This document shows positions 53,318 through 62,504 of a stretch of DNA of 64,000 nucleotides, in pieces (within the stretch, counting starts at the first letter, position 1; each line of letters opens with the position of its first letter). The position numbers were made by a program, and so were the translations under genes. Source of the DNA: Crocinitomicaceae bacterium (GTDB lineage Bacteria; Bacteroidota; Bacteroidia; Flavobacteriales_D; Crocinitomicaceae); the NCBI GenBank assembly GCA_023957475.1, contig JAMLHA010000011.1:1-64000 (forward strand), given 5' to 3'. Below the pieces are notes generated by a model. That model made no database searches and had not been told where the DNA came from. It saw only the letters and a list, made by a program, of their open reading frames with translations.

Positions 53318-55939
53318 TTACTTAAGTATGTTGACATGACCATTCCATTCGTATTTTCCATCATTTTGCAGATCTCTTGCAGAAATTTTCCAACTATAAG
53401 CGCCTGTTTCAATGATTCGACCGTTGTAAGTACCATCCCATCCAGCATCAATGTCAGAACTTTCAAAAATCATTTCACCCCAACGATTGAATACTTGTAA
53501 GTGGAACGAATAAACATCAATACCACTAATGTGTATTTTCCAACTTTGATTGAACTCATCACCGTCTGGCGTAAATGTATTTGGAACAAATAACACTACA
53601 TCTGGATAAACAATCAAATTTTGTGTTAATGTATCGGTACAACCTAATTCTGAAGTTACAATCAACGTGACAGGATACGTACCTGTTTCTCCATACGGAT
53701 AGGTAACTTTTGGTCGTTCTTGCGAAGAATACGAAGGAGTACCATCCGTAAATATCCAACTGTATTGGGTTGCTAATTCCGATAAATTTTGAAAATAGAC
53801 ATCTGTGTTGAATACTTTAACCGGATTTGGACTCCATGTAAAGTTTGCAGTTGGTCGTGGCTGAACAGTTAAATAATCTACCATTTTTATGGAATCAACA
53901 CAACCTAATGGAGAGATAACAATTAAGCTAACATCGTATTTTCCAGCCATTAATGAATCTGTAAATACAATTGGCTCATTGGTTGCTGTTTTGTTTTTTG
54001 GATAGAACCATGTATAGCTGGATGTCATAGTCATATCTGTTTCATAATGAAGTTCAAACGAAGCAGGTTCGCACAATTCAGGTGTAACAACACTCATTTT
54101 TGGTTCTGGCAATGGCGCCACATAAACTTGCGTAGTTAAAATGAGTGGAGTTGTTTCGCAAACATCTGAAATTGTTGCTATATATTGCTGTGTTTGTGGA
54201 GGGTTTGCAGGGATTTCCATTTCTGTCACTCCAGTTTGTGTTTCTCCTGTATTCCAAACAATGCTATAAGGTGCTAAACCACCTGCAACGTTGGTTAATT
54301 TAACTACTGTAGGATAACCTGGGCAAATAGTGTCGTTTGGAGAAATGAGTGCCGATAAAGGTTGTCTAACAGATACGTTGATTGTCTCTGTGTTTGATGT
54401 ACAACCGCTTTGACCTTCAGCATAAACTGTGATTGTTTGATCTGTAGTAAAAGGGCCTAAATGTACCGTTCCAGATGTGCTTGTTGTACCACTCCAATGA
54501 TAGGATTCATTCAAGCCTTGAACTTCAACCCATGCAGCTAAATCAACAAATCCATTTTGACAGATTAACGTGTCATTTGAGGTGTGCAATAAAAGTGGCG
54601 CAGGATCAGTAATGGTTACGCTAGAGCTAAATGTACAGCCATATTGATTTCTTGAAAATACGGTAAAAGTCCCCATTCCAAAACCTCCTTGAGTGGCATT
54701 GGTTACCCAAGTTAAACCACCGTCAAAGCTATAATCTACTGCATTCGCATTTGTTATGGTAATAGTACCATCTGTCATGCCTGCACATGACGGACCTGTC
54801 CAACTTGTTGTATGGGTAGTTTTAGATACAAGTATTTCTACCGTGTCTTTAACTGCTGGACAGATGTTATTATTCTCTGTTAAGATAAATTTATACAATC
54901 CAGGTTGGTTTACAACAACATTGGGAGAAAGTGTTGTATTGTTTGGTTGGTAATTAACAGATGGAGTTGGTGTAATGCCAGTGGTTATATGACTCCAAAT
55001 TTTTGAATTAGCAGGATCACTTATAGTTCCATTTAAATGAATAACAGTACCAGAACAAACAACTTGATCAGGACCAGCATTTGGTGTTGGAGGAGGAACA
55101 ACATTGATGTAAAAAGTATCCAAGAACACACCTTCGTCGGCAGTGATTTCAACTACATACATTGTTGTATCTGTCGGAGTAACTGTTACATTTGCTCCAC
55201 TAGTAGGATTGGATACACCAGTTGTTATTAACCAGTTAAATGTAGGGTTTGTTAATCCAATTGCTAAAATATTTACCGTTGCCGAGCTACCTAAGCAGAT
55301 TGTTTGATCGGGAGTATGGGGGTTGCAAGTTACTTGTGCAGAACCAAAGAAATTTAAGTTAACGTTTTGATTGGTGTAACTATAATTGGATAAACATAGA
55401 ATAAATTGATCACCTGCATTTACATTTATAGGAGGTTGGTAGCTGCTACTAGATGCATTGGGTGGATAGTTCGCTGGAGTTGACATTCCAGTATTTCCGT
55501 TACATGTCCCATTCCAGTTACAAGCTATTGGAGCAAGTGTATTGTTGTGTATTCCTGTGCATGCATTTCCATTGGTGTTTTGCCACATTATCCAATCAAA
55601 ACAGCCATTGCCAGAAGGGTTTCCAGCAGCATTCAAACCTATCAACGACCATTGGAGTGTACCTGAGGTGATAATAGTGATGGATATAAATGTAGAAACA
55701 GTTTCTCCTGATAAAAGACAACCAGAGTTGACTCCTTGTGGATTGGAACTTGGATTGGTATATGAGCCAGCTGTGAAATCAGTTATGTTATAAGAAGGGT
55801 TGCTACCATTCACAGTAAAGTTTGGAGTAGTACATCCGGGTATTGCAAGATCACAATTTACAGGAAGCTGCTGCGCCAATAAATTGCCATATTGCATGAT
55901 AATTGCAATTATAAATAGATATGTTAGTGCTTTTTTCAT
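53318..55939 (-). CDS. T9SS type B surface protein with PKD domains
   Basis: An 873-residue exported protein with a signal peptide (MKKALTYLFIIAIIMQYGNLLAQ, wholly N-terminal). A non-repetitive N-terminal domain comes first, then several Ig-like/PKD-type repeats (GPDQVVCSGTVIHLNG, NDTLICQNGFVDLA, NDTICPGYPTVVKL). A PKD domain follows (FTWSPNPVKVFNTDVYF, ATQYSWIFTDG), and then the T9SS type B end (NTFTPDGDEFNQSW, NRWGEMIFES, GAYSWKISARDL). The ATG at 55939 begins the signal peptide. The upstream small secreted protein is 4 nt away, so the two are co-transcribed. Confidence 0.9.
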   Translation of the reverse strand: MKKALTYLFIIAIIMQYGNLLAQQLPVNCDLAIPGCTTPNFTVNGSNPSYNITDFTAGSYTNPSSNPQGVNSGCLLSGETVSTFISITIITSGTLQWSLIGLNAAGNPSGNGCFDWIMWQNTNGNACTGIHNNTLAPIACNWNGTCNGNTGMSTPANYPPNASSSSYQPPINVNAGDQFILCLSNYSYTNQNVNLNFFGSAQVTCNPHTPDQTICLGSSATVNILAIGLTNPTFNWLITTGVSNPTSGANVTVTPTDTTMYVVEITADEGVFLDTFYINVVPPPTPNAGPDQVVCSGTVIHLNGTISDPANSKIWSHITTGITPTPSVNYQPNNTTLSPNVVVNQPGLYKFILTENNNICPAVKDTVEILVSKTTHTTSWTGPSCAGMTDGTITITNANAVDYSFDGGLTWVTNATQGGFGMGTFTVFSRNQYGCTFSSSVTITDPAPLLLHTSNDTLICQNGFVDLAAWVEVQGLNESYHWSGTTSTSGTVHLGPFTTDQTITVYAEGQSGCTSNTETINVSVRQPLSALISPNDTICPGYPTVVKLTNVAGGLAPYSIVWNTGETQTGVTEMEIPANPPQTQQYIATISDVCETTPLILTTQVYVAPLPEPKMSVVTPELCEPASFELHYETDMTMTSSYTWFYPKNKTATNEPIVFTDSLMAGKYDVSLIVISPLGCVDSIKMVDYLTVQPRPTANFTWSPNPVKVFNTDVYFQNLSELATQYSWIFTDGTPSYSSQERPKVTYPYGETGTYPVTLIVTSELGCTDTLTQNLIVYPDVVLFVPNTFTPDGDEFNQSWKIHISGIDVYSFHLQVFNRWGEMIFESSDIDAGWDGTYNGRIIETGAYSWKISARDLQNDGKYEWNGHVNILK

Positions 55940-55943
55940 GTTA

Positions 55944-56282
55944 TTAATCATTACAATCTACAAATGGATAAGGTTTAAGCGCATCAACACCGTATTTTCC
56001 AAATTGCATACAATGAAGTGTCGATGCAACTGTTCCAAACCAGTTTGTAAGATTGGTTGTATTAATTTCTTCTTTAGCAAGAATGAAGAATCTTTTTGTG
56101 GGTCTATCTAATCTAACCACACTCACAAGTTGGTCATTCTTGATTTGGTTTTCAATTGATTGAATGGTTGCTTCATCATCTAGTTGGAACAATCCTTGAG
56201 AAAAGTACAAAGTTTGTTCTTGACCATAAGATTGAAAACTAAGGCTGAAAAGGAAAAATACTATAAAAATAAAATTTTTCAT
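55944..56282 (-). CDS. Small secreted protein of unknown function
   Basis: A 112-residue exported protein with a signal peptide (MKNFIFIVFFLFSLSFQSYG) and a short alpha/beta domain with two cysteines near the C-terminus (LHCMQFG, FVDCND). No family is recognised. It precedes the large T9SS protein gene by 4 nt and may be an accessory to it. The repeated LITTxx/TTNLTNWFG pattern resembles no domain that I can name. Confidence 0.75.
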   Translation of the reverse strand: MKNFIFIVFFLFSLSFQSYGQEQTLYFSQGLFQLDDEATIQSIENQIKNDQLVSVVRLDRPTKRFFILAKEEINTTNLTNWFGTVASTLHCMQFGKYGVDALKPYPFVDCND

Positions 56283-56455
56283 TGTTTTTATTACTTATTA
56301 ATAGAACGTTTAAAAATTAAAATAGTTGCTTTTTTAAGTATAAAAGATAATAAAAAAAGTTAAAAAACAAGTTGCAATAGGGTTTCAAATTTCGTTATAT
56401 CTCAACTAAACGAATGTATTGAAATGAATTGAATTGTCAAGTGGCTATTTTAATG

Positions 56456-56485
56456 AAGGGTATCGTTGTGATTAACGACACCCTT
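56456..56485. terminator. Hairpin downstream of eno
   Basis: AAGGGTATCGTT pairs with AACGACACCCTT (one mismatch) around a 6-nt loop, 11 nt after the eno stop. The T-run is better on the plus strand, so it may be bidirectional. Confidence 0.75.
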
Positions 56486-56496
56486 TTTAATTTTTC

Positions 56497-57816
<1,320 letters not shown>

Positions 57817-57876
57817 TCAATATCGGAAATAAACTCAAAGAAAGATATTTACAAAATCTACCGAATTGTTAATTAC

Positions 57877-58824
57877 TTAATTGTTCTTGTATAAGAAATA
57901 ATAAGCTTCGACATTATCTAAAAATACGCCATCAAATCCAGCATCGAGAATCTTTTTTAGATAGGATTGGTCGTTGCCATATATAACATCTTTCCATTCT
58001 TGATTCCAAAATTCTACGTAATACTCATCTTTGTATCCTTTGTAGCGTTTTTTTATCCATTTGGGATGATGTAATTTCCAATCTTTTTGCCAATAATAGC
58101 GGTAGTTTTCAACAGAACCAATATTCATATATGAAATCACTATACGTTTTCCTCCGTTTAATTTGGTTTTTAATTGCTGCAAATCACTTTGTGTTAATTG
58201 TTCATCGTTAAAGAATAAATCAATTAGCAATAAGTCAAAATTTGTGTTTTTCAACGCTTGAATTAGTTGCTGTTTGGTAGAATAATTTTCGGCATTTATT
58301 AAATATAGAAAATTTTGAACATCGGTTAAACTTAAAATGTCGTTATTATTTACATTGTTTATTGTTGGAGGTATTTGGGTGTAATAGTAATTGTCCTTAT
58401 CCCTTACAAAGCAGGCAAATCCTTCTGAATGGTTTTTATAATAAGCATCTGAAATATTTACTTCATCTTTTACAAATTCGGAGACCATAATTTTTTTGAA
58501 TGGTTTTACTACTTGTAAATAATCCAAACGTTCATCTGGAGATATTGATTTTCCATTGTAAAACAATTCTTCTAGAGCAAAGCCGTCAATTGCCTGAAGA
58601 TAATTGGTGTTTATGCCATCATTAAAATTTGTATTGTTAAAAGCCAATTGGACTCCATTTTGTGGAATAATGATGAAGTTGGGATGAATTTGTTTTGCAT
58701 ACGAAGAAAGCGCGATTACAAAATTTTGCATTTTATAAGAAGCATCAGCAATGTGTTTTTCTTTTTTACAACTAAAAAACAGGGCTATACAAAGCAATAG
58801 AATGATGTGTTTCTTTATTGACAT
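57877..58824 (-). CDS. GH114-like (endo alpha-1,4 polygalactosaminidase family) lipoprotein
   Basis: A 315-residue lipoprotein (lipobox ALFFSC near residue 19) with a TIM-barrel domain of the GH114/TM1410 type. RIVISYMNIGSVENYRYYW and KILDAGFDGVFLDNVEAYYF are the characteristic strands and carry the acidic residues (Glu in GSVENY, Asp in FLDN). Known members cleave galactosaminogalactan-type polymers, so a role with amino-sugar polysaccharides is possible but unproven here. It stands alone between eno and osmC. Confidence 0.78.
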   Translation of the reverse strand: MSIKKHIILLLCIALFFSCKKEKHIADASYKMQNFVIALSSYAKQIHPNFIIIPQNGVQLAFNNTNFNDGINTNYLQAIDGFALEELFYNGKSISPDERLDYLQVVKPFKKIMVSEFVKDEVNISDAYYKNHSEGFACFVRDKDNYYYTQIPPTINNVNNNDILSLTDVQNFLYLINAENYSTKQQLIQALKNTNFDLLLIDLFFNDEQLTQSDLQQLKTKLNGGKRIVISYMNIGSVENYRYYWQKDWKLHHPKWIKKRYKGYKDEYYVEFWNQEWKDVIYGNDQSYLKKILDAGFDGVFLDNVEAYYFLYKNN

Positions 58825-58945
58825 AAGTTTAGGTCATAGTAATACAATGACTAAGATATGTATTTAATCTGAGTTTGATACAAAATTCCATTCAAGTTAT
58901 TATGAAAATAATGCTAGATAAACTGAAAATTGGCATTAATTTGAG

Positions 58946-58953
58946 TACTTTTG
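58946..58953 (+). promoter_or_regulatory. -7 box TACTTTTG of the osmC-rlmB pair
   Basis: A perfect TAnnTTTG 20 nt before ATG 58974. It lies inside the region that would be coding if the upstream in-frame start at 58875 were used, so it argues for the shorter protein. Confidence 0.6.
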
Positions 58954-58973
58954 TCAAACAATTCAATAGAAAT

Positions 58974-59378
58974 ATGAAAACATCAAAAGTTGAATACATA
59001 GGAAGTTTGCGTACAAAGTGCACGCATTATCGTTCAGGTACTGAAATAATTACAGATGCGCCTATAGATAATAACGGTAGAGGAGAAGCTTTCTCGCCAA
59101 CAGATTTAGTGGCTACAGCTTATGCTTCGTGCATGATGACCATTATTGGTATTTATTGCAATGAACATGGACTTAACTTTAAAAATGGAGTTGCTGAAAT
59201 AACAAAAGTAATGAGTGCAGCACCAAGAAGAATTTCTGAGATCGTCATTGATTTGGATTTGTCTGGAAATGGTTGGGATGAAGACGAAAAAGAACGTGTT
59301 TTAAGAGCTGGTAAGGCTTGTCCAGTTGCTAAATCTGTTCACGAAAATATTGTTATTACTTTTGATATTGTTCTTTAA
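58974..59378 (+). CDS. OsmC family peroxiredoxin-like protein
   Basis: A 134-residue OsmC/Ohr-fold protein that reduces organic hydroperoxides through two cysteines. They are visible in the usual contexts: TAYASCMMTIIG and GKACPVAKSVHENI. The N-terminus MKTSKVEYIGSLRTKCTHYRSG is typical, and the promoter fixes the start at 58974. The rlmB gene follows without a gap, so the two are co-transcribed, although no functional link is known. Confidence 0.9.
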   Translation: MKTSKVEYIGSLRTKCTHYRSGTEIITDAPIDNNGRGEAFSPTDLVATAYASCMMTIIGIYCNEHGLNFKNGVAEITKVMSAAPRRISEIVIDLDLSGNGWDEDEKERVLRAGKACPVAKSVHENIVITFDIVL

Positions 59379-60155
59379 ATGAGAGAGGAGCAACGAAAAT
59401 TTCAGCGCAAGGAGAAAGAAGATAAAGACATCGTTTTTGGTGTTCGTGCAGTTGTTGAAGCCATAAAATCAAATCGTGAGATTAATAAGATCATGATTCA
59501 AAAAGGAATCAATAAAGATTTGTTTTTTGAGTTGAAGGACGCTTTGAAAGGTGCTGATTACAATTTGCAATACGTTCCTTCTCAGAAGTTAGATAGTATT
59601 ACAAGAAACAATCACCAAGGTGTGATTGCCTTTGTTTCACCGATTGAATATGGGAATATTGAGGAATTGATTGACCAAAAAATGTTGGCAGAAGAAAAGG
59701 TAACGATTCTTGTTTTGGACCGAATTACAGATGTGCGAAATTTTGGAGGAATAGCGCGTACAGCCGAGTGTCAAGGTGTTGATGCGATTTTGATTCCTTC
59801 TAAAGGTTCTGCGTTGGTTACTTCGGATGCTGTCAAAACATCTGCTGGTGCTTTGAACCGAATAAAGGTTTGCAAAACAGACGATTTAAAAAATTCATTG
59901 TTTTATATGCAGCAATCGGGTGTTCGACTTATAGCGTGTACAGAAAAATCAAAACACAATTTGTTTGAAGTAAATCTTCGAGGCTCTGTTGCTATTATTA
60001 TGGGTTCTGAAGAAGATGGAATCACTCCCGATTTAATAAAAATGAGCGATATTTCTACAAAAATACCAATGATTGGTAAGATTGCTTCGTTGAATGTGGG
60101 TGTTGCGGCAGGAATGGTATTGTACGAAAAAACACGTCAAGAATTATATGGGTAA
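59379..60155 (+). CDS. rlmB: 23S rRNA (guanosine-2'-O-)-methyltransferase RlmB-like (TrmH/SpoU)
   Basis: A 258-residue SPOUT methyltransferase with an N-terminal substrate-binding domain (about 15-95: VFGVRAVVEAIKSNREINKIMIQKG). The SpoU domain has motif 1 LDRITDVRNFGGIARTAE, motif 2 AIIMGSEEDGI and motif 3 IPMIGKIASLNVGVAAGMVLYE, whose segments form the trefoil knot that binds SAM. It methylates a guanosine ribose of 23S rRNA. It abuts the osmC stop directly. Confidence 0.92.
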   Translation: MREEQRKFQRKEKEDKDIVFGVRAVVEAIKSNREINKIMIQKGINKDLFFELKDALKGADYNLQYVPSQKLDSITRNNHQGVIAFVSPIEYGNIEELIDQKMLAEEKVTILVLDRITDVRNFGGIARTAECQGVDAILIPSKGSALVTSDAVKTSAGALNRIKVCKTDDLKNSLFYMQQSGVRLIACTEKSKHNLFEVNLRGSVAIIMGSEEDGITPDLIKMSDISTKIPMIGKIASLNVGVAAGMVLYEKTRQELYG

Positions 60156-60221
60156 TAATCTCGTTAAGAGATTGTTAGTTTTGATTGAAGATTCTGTATT
60201 TAACAGTTTTGTATAATTGTA

Positions 60222-60313
60222 TTTTACAAATTTGGAATGTTTTATTTTACAAAAATAGAGTAATTCATTTTACATATTTAGAGTGATTTGTTTTACATAA
60301 TTTTAGCTTTCTT
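60222..60313. repeat. Four 23-bp tandem repeats
   Basis: Units start at 60222, 60245, 60268 and 60291, each beginning TTTTACA, with partly conserved interiors (TTTAGAGTGATT-like in units 2 and 3). The last unit is degenerate. They lie downstream of rlmB in a 770-bp gene-free stretch. Function unknown. Confidence 0.6.
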
Positions 60314-60449
60314 TTATGCTAAATAGAAGCTCATTGTTTTCTAATTTCTTGTTTTGATTATTTTGGAGATGAGTTTACGAAGATTTATGCTTAGTCCCCA
60401 ACTTTTTGACTTGATCCTTGATCCATCTTTTAGGATATTTTGCAAACAA

Positions 60450-60478
60450 AAAAAAGAGTTGAAATTCAACTCTTTTTT
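60450..60478. terminator. Palindromic terminator-like hairpin
   Basis: AAAAAAGAGTTGAA followed directly by its complement, with A- and T-runs at both ends. On the minus strand it is the first terminator after the element at 60571-60726. On the plus strand it is the first after rlmB. Confidence 0.8.
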
Positions 60479-60570
60479 AAGCACTGGTAGTAGTATTTTT
60501 TATTTAGTAAATAGTTTTCGTTTTTAACTTGTAGTATAGTTATATCTTTAATACTTAATTTCTCTTTTTT

Positions 60571-60726
60571 AAATCAGATACTTCTTACGTCCTCTATAGC
60601 ATGAAAACTAATTGAGGATTTTAGAACTGTTATACTCTTTAATCAAACTAGAAAATGAAACCTGCCTCTCCAAGCAGTACCTCAATTTTTAGTATTTCAA
60701 AGCGAACGTAAGAAGCGACCTGATTT
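60571..60726 (-). ncRNA. Putative structured RNA or MITE-like element E2
   Basis: A 156-bp element with about 20-bp complementary ends: AAATCAGATACTTCTTACGT at the left and the complement of AAATCAGGTCGCTTCTTACG at the right. An inner helix is possible (AATTGAGG with CCTCAATT), as is a small hairpin (CTGC with GCAG). It contains no reading frame. On the minus strand it is preceded by a -7-like box and a phased 9-mer array and followed by a terminator, as expected for a stand-alone transcript. It shares terminal sequence with element E1 at 37558-37711. A mobile inverted-repeat element is the main alternative. Confidence 0.5.
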
Positions 60727-60746
60727 ATTTCTCCTTATTTCTGATA

Positions 60747-60754
60747 CTAAAGTA
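60747..60754 (-). promoter_or_regulatory. -7-like box TACTTTAG
   Basis: Minus-strand near-match to TAnnTTTG (one mismatch), exactly 28 nt downstream of the phased array, as at 46889 and 48966. It would start transcription at about 60740, before element E2. Confidence 0.45.
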
Positions 60755-60782
60755 GAACATATTTTTTAATTAAAATTGACAA

Positions 60783-60833
60783 ATGAATATTCAGTGTATA
60801 TAAATGAATATTTATGGCTTTTCAATGAAAGTT
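60783..60833 (-). promoter_or_regulatory. Phased 9-mer array (21-bp period), copy 3
   Basis: ATGAATATT at 60783 and 60804 and ATGAAAGTT at 60825, at an exact 21-bp period. Outside the repeated words the sequence is unlike the arrays at 46925 and 49002, so this is not a copy of the same DNA block. Confidence 0.55.
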
Positions 60834-60925
60834 TATATTTTTAAATAGTAAAAAACGATCATTTGTCGATTAAAAACCACTATAGAAAGAAAATAAATAG
60901 GGATTAGTCGAGTGTGTTAAAATGA

Positions 60926-62383
60926 TTAACTCCAACTTGTTCCCTCTTTTGAATCTTTTATTGTAATACCTGCATTTGATAAGGCATCTCTAATTTGATC
61001 GGAAGTGGCCCAGTCTTTATTTTCTCTGGCTTTTGCTCTTAAATTGATAATTAGCTCCATTACAGGAGATAGACGATCGATACAGTTGTTAGAAGATGCT
61101 TTTATTCCTAATACATCAAAAACGAAGCTATCCATCTCTGCTTTTAATCGTTTTAAGTCGTCACTCGAAATGGTTGCTAAGTTGTCATTTACTTTATTGA
61201 TATACGAAACGGCTTCAAATAGATTGGCTACCAAAATTGGTGCATTGAAATCGTCGTTCATTGCATTGTAAAATGATTGAATCAATTGCGCCACGTTGAT
61301 GGAAGATGTGTCTTGTGTTTTAAGCTTTGATAATAGGGAAGTTGCTTCCATTAATCGTGTGTATCCTTTTTCTGCAGCTGTTAATGCATCTTTTGATAAA
61401 TCAATCGTAGAGCGATAATGTGCTTGCATTAAAAAGAAACGCACCACATTTGCATCATAAGCTTTGTCGAATAAATCAGTAGTTCCCTCAATGATTTCCA
61501 ATGGTAGAAAATAGTTACCAAATGATTTACTCATTTTTTGTCCATTCACATTGAGCATATTTGCGTGCATCCATATATTGGCTGGGTTGTGTCCAAAAGA
61601 ACCGCAACTTTGCGCAATCTCATCTTCGTGGTGTGGAAACTTTAAGTCCATCCCGCCTCCATGAATATCAAATTTATTACCCAAATATTTGGTGCTCATA
61701 GCGGTACATTCAATGTGCCATCCAGGATTTCCATCACCCCATGGAGAACGCCAAATTTGCATGTCTTCTGGGTTTGCTTTTTTCCACAGTGCAAAATCTG
61801 CAAAAAAGCGTTTTTCGTCTTGGGCATTTAACGTGCGTGTAGCTTCTTCCAGTTCTTCTATTTTTCGTCCACTTAAAATACCGTAGTTAAATTTCTCCGA
61901 ATATTTCCGAACATCAAAATATACTGAACCATTGATGACATAAGCAAAACCATTCTCTATTAGTTGCTCAATCACTTCAATTTGCTCTTGAATGTGTTGA
62001 GTAGCTGTTGGTTCAATGCTCGGAGGTAGTAAATTATAAATACGTTGTAATTCAATAAATTTTCTATTAAATGTATAAACGATTTCCAACGATTGGACCT
62101 GTGCTAATTTAGCTGCTTTACCAATGCTATCCACATCCTCTCCTGCGCTATTTGTTATATGCCCAGCATCGGTAATGTTTCTCACATATTTAACTTGATA
62201 ACCTAATTTAAGTAAATAACGGTAAACTAAATCGAAATTAATAAAGGTACGCATATTGCCCATGTGAGGTTCACTGTAGAGTGTGGGGCCGCAAACATAC
62301 ATACCAACACGATTTTCGTGTATAGGTTTAAAAATCTCTTTATTTCCAGTTAAGCTATTGTAAATTACCAAATTTTGTGACAT
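60926..62383 (-). CDS. cysS: Cysteinyl-tRNA synthetase
   Basis: Charges tRNA-Cys with cysteine. It is a 485-residue class I synthetase. The HIGH motif appears as PHMGN in YVCGPTLYSEPHMGNMR, with the zinc Cys in the same segment. The other zinc ligands are in GWHIECTAMS and FPHHEDEIAQS, and KMSKS is in NGQKMSKSFGNYF. The C-terminal anticodon-binding part is complete (DRLSPVMELIINLRAKAR). A -7 box lies upstream at 62415. Confidence 0.97.
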   Translation of the reverse strand: MSQNLVIYNSLTGNKEIFKPIHENRVGMYVCGPTLYSEPHMGNMRTFINFDLVYRYLLKLGYQVKYVRNITDAGHITNSAGEDVDSIGKAAKLAQVQSLEIVYTFNRKFIELQRIYNLLPPSIEPTATQHIQEQIEVIEQLIENGFAYVINGSVYFDVRKYSEKFNYGILSGRKIEELEEATRTLNAQDEKRFFADFALWKKANPEDMQIWRSPWGDGNPGWHIECTAMSTKYLGNKFDIHGGGMDLKFPHHEDEIAQSCGSFGHNPANIWMHANMLNVNGQKMSKSFGNYFLPLEIIEGTTDLFDKAYDANVVRFFLMQAHYRSTIDLSKDALTAAEKGYTRLMEATSLLSKLKTQDTSSINVAQLIQSFYNAMNDDFNAPILVANLFEAVSYINKVNDNLATISSDDLKRLKAEMDSFVFDVLGIKASSNNCIDRLSPVMELIINLRAKARENKDWATSDQIRDALSNAGITIKDSKEGTSWS

Positions 62384-62414
62384 TCGTTTGATGTTAAATT
62401 GTCATTAAAGTGAA

Positions 62415-62422
62415 CAAAATTA
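62415..62422 (-). promoter_or_regulatory. -7 box TAATTTTG of cysS
   Basis: A perfect minus-strand TAnnTTTG 31 nt before the cysS ATG. Confidence 0.55.
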
Positions 62423-62453
62423 CTAAAAATCAGATTGAATAGAGGAGTGGTGT

Positions 62454-62490
62454 AAAAAAATAGAGGTTGCTTTTTATAAAACAACCTCTA
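62454..62490 (-). terminator. Terminator of the acyl-CoA dehydrogenase gene
   Basis: TAGAGGTTG (62461-62469) pairs with CAACCTCTA (62482-62490), with extra A-T pairs in the loop. On the minus strand a T-run follows at 62454-62460. Confidence 0.85.
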
Positions 62491-62504
62491 AGCAATGATT
62501 TTGA

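Noticed and set aside
58875..58973. N-terminal extension of the OsmC protein from an upstream in-frame start
   Set aside because: The extension does not match the family and contains the -7 box; the ATG at 58974 is used instead.
60222..60313. 23-bp tandem units as a CRISPR array
   Set aside because: Units are contiguous without unique spacers, are imperfect and number only four; no cas genes are present.
60571..60726. Element E2 as RNase P RNA, tmRNA, SRP RNA or 6S RNA
   Set aside because: None of the conserved sequence motifs of these RNAs is visible, and a related element occurs at 37558, which is unexpected for single-copy housekeeping RNAs. 6S RNA cannot be excluded on shape alone but the second copy argues against it.
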